DNA of 64,000 nt from the NCBI GenBank assembly GCA_902725215.1, contig CACUVI010000025.1:292326-356325 (forward strand), in the 5' to 3' direction. Below the pieces are notes generated by a model. The model searched no databases. It was not told where the DNA came from and saw only the letters and a list, made by a program, of their open reading frames with translations. How positions within the stretch are numbered: the stretch's first letter is position 1; every line of letters begins with the position of its first letter. This document shows positions 60,594 through 64,000 of the stretch, one piece after another. The position numbers and the translations under genes are program-made. Source of the stretch: Rhodospirillaceae bacterium LM-1 (GTDB lineage Bacteria; Pseudomonadota; Alphaproteobacteria; Rhodospirillales; WMHbin7).

Positions 60594-61994
60594 ATGGCGT
60601 TGCGTTATATCAGCACCCGGGGCCGGGCGCCGGCCTTGAAGTTCGAAGATGTCCTGCTGGCCGGTCTGGCCCGCGATGGCGGGTTGTATGTGCCTGAAAG
60701 CTGGCCTGCCTTCACCAAGGCCGATCTGAAGGCCATGCGCGGCCTGTCCTATGCAGAACTGGCCGCCCGGGTCATGCAGCCCTTCGTGGGCCGCTCGCTC
60801 AAGCAGGCCGAGCTTTTGCAGATGTGCGCCGAAACCTATGCCGTATTCGATCATGCCGCCGTAGCGCCGCTGCGCCAGATCGGGCGCAATCAATGGGTGA
60901 TGGAGCTGTTTCACGGCCCCACCCTGGCCTTCAAGGATTTTGCGCTGCAGCTTCTGGGCCGCCTGTTCGACCATGTGTTGACCAAGCGCGGCGAACGGGT
61001 TTGCATCGTGGGCGCCACGTCCGGCGATACGGGATCGGCGGCCATCGAAGCCTGTCGGGGCCGGGCCTCGCTCGACATCGTCATCTTGCATCCGAAGGGG
61101 CGCGTTTCCGACGTGCAGCGCCGCCAGATGACGACGGTTGCCGAGCCTAACGTTCACAATATCGCCATCGAAGGCAGTTTCGACGATTGCCAGGATCTGG
61201 TGAAGGCCATGTTCAACGATCAGGCCTTCAGGGATTCCATGAAGCTGTCGGCGGTCAATTCCATCAACTGGGCCAGAATCATGGCGCAGATCGCCTATTA
61301 CATGGCGGCGGGCGTCGCCCTGGGCGCGCCCGATCGCGGTTTCACCTTCGCGGTGCCAACCGGAAATTTCGGCAATGTCTTTGCGGGCTATGCGGCGAGA
61401 AAGATGGGATTGCCCATCGATAAGCTGGTGGTGGGGTCGAACGCCAACGACATTCTGACCCGCTTTTTGAGCACCGGCGCGATGACAATGGGCGACGTGA
61501 TCCCCACCTTAAGTCCCAGCATGGATATTCAGGTGTCATCGAATTTCGAGCGGCTGCTCTTTCTGGCCATGGGACGCAATGGGAGCGCCGTGGAAAAGCT
61601 GATGAGCGGCTTTCGCGCCGACGGCGAATACCGCCTGTCGCCTAAGCCCATGAAGGCCATCCGCGAAATGTTCGAAGGAAGGCGTTTCGACGACGCCGCC
61701 ACCAAGGCGGCCATCAAGGGGCTTTACAAATTGACTGGCGAAATCTTCGATCCGCACAGCGCCATCGGCGTGGCAGCCGGTCTTGAATGCCACGACTACA
61801 AGCGCTCGGTTCTGGTAAGCTTGGCCACCGCGCATCCGGCCAAGTTTCCCGACGCCATCGAGGCGGCCATCGGCCAGCGCCCGGCCTTGCCCAAGCGTTT
61901 GGCCGACCTTCACAGCCGCAAGGAGCGCTATGAAACGGCTCCCAACGATCTTGGGGCCGTGCAAGAGCTGATCCGTGCTTGCGTGACGCCATGA
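60594..61994 (+). CDS. thrC: Threonine synthase
   Basis: A 466-residue PLP enzyme converting O-phosphohomoserine to threonine. The PLP lysine is Lys114 in GPTLAFKDF, and the SGDTGSAAI phosphate loop is present. The ATG at 60594 has AGGAG upstream, unlike the in-frame start at 60540. Its end overlaps the M16 peptidase start (ATGA). Confidence 0.95.
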   Translation: MALRYISTRGRAPALKFEDVLLAGLARDGGLYVPESWPAFTKADLKAMRGLSYAELAARVMQPFVGRSLKQAELLQMCAETYAVFDHAAVAPLRQIGRNQWVMELFHGPTLAFKDFALQLLGRLFDHVLTKRGERVCIVGATSGDTGSAAIEACRGRASLDIVILHPKGRVSDVQRRQMTTVAEPNVHNIAIEGSFDDCQDLVKAMFNDQAFRDSMKLSAVNSINWARIMAQIAYYMAAGVALGAPDRGFTFAVPTGNFGNVFAGYAARKMGLPIDKLVVGSNANDILTRFLSTGAMTMGDVIPTLSPSMDIQVSSNFERLLFLAMGRNGSAVEKLMSGFRADGEYRLSPKPMKAIREMFEGRRFDDAATKAAIKGLYKLTGEIFDPHSAIGVAAGLECHDYKRSVLVSLATAHPAKFPDAIEAAIGQRPALPKRLADLHSRKERYETAPNDLGAVQELIRACVTP

Positions 61995-63250
61995 GCGTTC
62001 GCATCCAAGAAGTCAGGCCGGGCCTGAGGCTGGTGACCGACCGCATGGACAAGGTCGAGACCGCCACGCTGGGCGTGTGGGTGGAAGCAGGCACCCGTCA
62101 TGAAGCGCCCGAGATCAACGGCGTGGCCCATATGCTGGAACATATGGCCTTCAAGGGAACGCGCAAGCGCTCGGCGCTGGCGATCGCCGAAGAGATCGAG
62201 AATGTCGGCGGCCATCTGAACGCCTATACGTCGCGCGAACACACGGCCTATTACGCCAAGGTCCTAAAGGAAGACGCCGATCTGGCGCTCGATATCATTG
62301 CCGACATTTTGCAGAACTCGGTTTTCGCCGAGGACGAGCTGGCCCGCGAGCGCGATGTGGTGGTGCAGGAAATCGGCCAAGCCGAAGACACGCCCGACGA
62401 CATCATCTTCGATCATTTCCAGGCGGCCGCTTTTCCCGAGCAAGGGCTGGGCCGCCCGGTGCTGGGCACCGAGGAGATCGTCAAGGGTCTAAACCGCGAC
62501 GCCATCGAAGGCTATATGCGCGCCAATTACGGTCCGCCCCGCCTGCTGGTGGCGGCGGCGGGCAACGTGAATCACGAAGCGCTGGCGGCGCTGGTGGCCA
62601 GCCAATTCGAAGGCGTGGGCGAGGCCAGCGCGGCTCAATCGGATGCCGCCAGATATATGGGCGGCGAGTATCGGGAAGAGCGCGAACTTGAACAGGCGCA
62701 TGTGGTCCTGGGCCTGTCGGGCATCGATTACGCCGATCCCGACTATTACGCCATTTCCGTCTTGGCCACTTTGCTGGGCGGCGGCATGTCGTCGCGCCTG
62801 TTCCAAGAAGTGCGCGAAAAGCGAGGCCTTGCCTATTCCGTCTTCGCGCACACCAACTCTTATGTCGATGGCGGCCTGTTTTCGATCTATGCCGGGACCG
62901 ACCCTCAGCGATTGGGGGAGCTGATGCCCGTGCTGTGCGCCGAACTGGTCAAGATGTGCGAGCCGGTGCAAGCCCAGGAACTGGCGCGCGCCCGCGCCCA
63001 GTTGAAGGCCAGCGTGCTGATGAGCCTGGAAAGCACCTCGGCCCGCTGCGAGGTGCTGGCGCGTCAGATGCAGGTCTTCGGCAGGCCGATTCCGCCGTCG
63101 GAGGTGGTGGAAAAAATCGAAGCGGTGGATGCCAACTCGGTCGCTCGCGCAGCCAAGCGCTTGTTGTCAAGCCGACCCACCCTGGCCGCCCTGGGGCCGC
63201 TTGCCAAGCTGGAAAGTTTCGATTCCATCGCCGCCCGGCTGAAGGCCTAG
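61991..63250 (+). CDS. M16 family zinc metallopeptidase
   Basis: A 419-residue processing-peptidase-like protein with the inverse zincin motif HMLEH at 47-51 and a downstream Glu-rich ligand region (RDVVVQEIGQAED), plus the GGGMSSRLFQEVREKRGLAYS signature of the second domain. The thrC-M16 pairing is common in alphaproteobacteria. The ATG at 61991 is set by overlap with thrC. Confidence 0.93.
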   Translation: MSVRIQEVRPGLRLVTDRMDKVETATLGVWVEAGTRHEAPEINGVAHMLEHMAFKGTRKRSALAIAEEIENVGGHLNAYTSREHTAYYAKVLKEDADLALDIIADILQNSVFAEDELARERDVVVQEIGQAEDTPDDIIFDHFQAAAFPEQGLGRPVLGTEEIVKGLNRDAIEGYMRANYGPPRLLVAAAGNVNHEALAALVASQFEGVGEASAAQSDAARYMGGEYREERELEQAHVVLGLSGIDYADPDYYAISVLATLLGGGMSSRLFQEVREKRGLAYSVFAHTNSYVDGGLFSIYAGTDPQRLGELMPVLCAELVKMCEPVQAQELARARAQLKASVLMSLESTSARCEVLARQMQVFGRPIPPSEVVEKIEAVDANSVARAAKRLLSSRPTLAALGPLAKLESFDSIAARLKA

Positions 63251-63567
63251 GCCGCCTCATCCCGCCGCTTGATAGCGAATGCGTTGCGCCGAACCGGCTT
63301 GCCTTCGGCCAAGCGCTTTTCGGCATGCCAGAGATCGTAGGCGGTCTGGCCGTTCATCCAGAACTGGGCGGTGTTGCCGATGACAGCGGCGATTCGTACC
63401 GCCGTATCCGGCGTGATGCCAGCGTGACCGTTGACGATTTGGGACAGGTGTTTTCTGGAAAGGCCTGCCTCAGCGGCAAACGCTAGAACCGAAATGTTGT
63501 TCGGCTCCAGGAAGAATTCCTTCAGAATGACGCCTGGGTGCGTTGGCTCTCTGTTCAGTTTATACAT
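63247..63567 (-). CDS. higA: HigA-type antitoxin (XRE family)
   Basis: A 106-residue protein with the HigA/VapI N-terminus (THPGVILKEFFLEP) and an HTH (VLAFAAEAGLSRKHLSQIVNG). It neutralises the toxin encoded upstream and represses the pair. Its 3' end overlaps the M16 gene end by 4 bp. Confidence 0.9.
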   Translation of the reverse strand: MYKLNREPTHPGVILKEFFLEPNNISVLAFAAEAGLSRKHLSQIVNGHAGITPDTAVRIAAVIGNTAQFWMNGQTAYDLWHAEKRLAEGKPVRRNAFAIKRRDEAA

Positions 63568-63609
63568 GCTCAGGGGGAACCTTCATCTCTGCGCGGCTTT
63601 TGTTAGCCG

Positions 63610-63885
63610 CTAGTGATAGTCTTCAAGGTCGATATCGATCACGTCTTGTCCATCAAAGCGAAATGTTATCCTCCAGTTCGCTGTGACGGACATGGCATTG
63701 CTCCCTGACCGCTCTCCCTTGAGACTGTGAAAACCGAAAGATTTTTCCAAATCCTCCGGACAAGTGGCCCAATTTAGCATATCCAGAATCTTCAGACATT
63801 TGGGTTGCCAACGTATGTCGATCCGGCGGGTCTCTCCATTCTCGAACTGCTCCTGCAACCCTTTGTGGCGAAATGATTTAATCAA
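63610..63885 (-). CDS. higB: HigB/RelE-type toxin
   Basis: A 91-residue RelE-superfamily mRNA interferase. (M)IKSFRHKGLQEQF at the start and NWRITFRFDGQDVIDIDLEDYH at the end are typical of HigB. The initiation codon is TTG at 63885, with AGGAG 7 nt upstream; a longer in-frame start at 63993 adds residues unlike the family. Toxin-first order is characteristic of higBA. Confidence 0.9.
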   Translation of the reverse strand: MIKSFRHKGLQEQFENGETRRIDIRWQPKCLKILDMLNWATCPEDLEKSFGFHSLKGERSGSNAMSVTANWRITFRFDGQDVIDIDLEDYH

Positions 63886-63927
63886 GGAATTCTCCTTTGA
63901 ATTTACGTCAACACACAAAAAACGGTA

Positions 63928-63955
63928 GCTATAAGCCGAAATGCGGCACCACCAA
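63928..63955 (-). promoter_or_regulatory. Candidate higBA promoter
   Basis: On the minus strand TTGGTG (63955-63950) and TATAGC (63933-63928) are 16 bp apart, about 43 bp upstream of the higB TTG start. The surrounding DNA is AT-rich to the window edge. Confidence 0.4.
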
Positions 63956-64000
63956 AGTGATACCAATATGGCATCAATTACGATTAAAATCAATATAAAC

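Overview
The window is a GC-rich chromosomal segment from an alphaproteobacterium, most likely in or near the Rhodospirillales (Magnetospirillum-like). This placement is inferred from a CcrM-type GANTC methyltransferase, an adenylate kinase with a four-cysteine zinc LID, a complete System I cytochrome c maturation operon, the trpBA-accD-folC order, and REP-like palindromes of the 'catgcccgg...ccgggcat' type. I could not run a taxonomic search. I found no rRNA, tRNA or CRISPR array.

Layout. 0-2.4 kb: tail of an unknown gene, a cysteine-rich radical SAM protein, argG. 2.7-11.1 kb: a cluster in which a branched-chain-amino-acid-type ABC importer (two ATPases, two permeases, one binding protein) is flanked by two acyl-CoA ligase-family genes, suggesting uptake and CoA activation of a carboxylic acid. 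11.2-18.3 kb: ccmABCDEFGHI, the whole haem-delivery and apocytochrome pathway, interrupted only by a REP-like element between ccmE and ccmF. 18.3-22.0 kb: an HD-GYP response regulator (minus strand), gshA, and a membrane histidine kinase (minus strand).

22.0-25.0 kb is the most unusual part. A 557-residue protein with a disordered N-terminus and a C-terminal alpha/beta-hydrolase (GYSHGG) domain is followed, with an ATGA stop/start overlap, by three tandem near-identical small membrane-protein genes and a fragment of a fourth. The arrangement looks like a toxic lipase-type effector with an amplified, recombining immunity array. 25.2-28.5 kb holds an EmrAB-type efflux pair with a divergent TetR regulator and a clear palindromic operator between them.

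28.5-47.2 kb is the merged str-S10-spc-alpha ribosomal superoperon: rpsL, rpsG, fusA, tuf, then rpsJ through secY, adk, rpsM, rpsK, rpoA, rplQ. It has a recognisable promoter before rpsL, another with a consensus -35/-10 before rpsM, and a terminator after rplQ. 47.2-52.7 kb: 3-hydroxybutyrate dehydrogenase, a hotdog thioesterase, trpB, trpA, accD, folC. 52.7-56.1 kb: a second REP-like element, then ccrM, rnhB and a C-terminal processing protease on the minus strand. 56.2-58.3 kb: a three-gene cytochrome operon (b561 fused to a dihaem domain, SHP-type cytochrome, dihaem cytochrome c) whose products would depend on the Ccm system. 58.3-60.5 kb: a double-CDGSH protein and acetoacetyl-CoA synthetase on the minus strand. 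60.6-63.3 kb: thrC and an M16 peptidase. The last 0.8 kb is a HigBA-type toxin-antitoxin pair in AT-richer DNA.

Two repeat families are visible. One is REP-like (2 copies). The other (4 copies in 3 loci) consists of short hairpins of differing stem sequence joined by conserved linkers. bdhA and acetoacetyl-CoA synthetase together imply ketone-body or polyhydroxybutyrate turnover.
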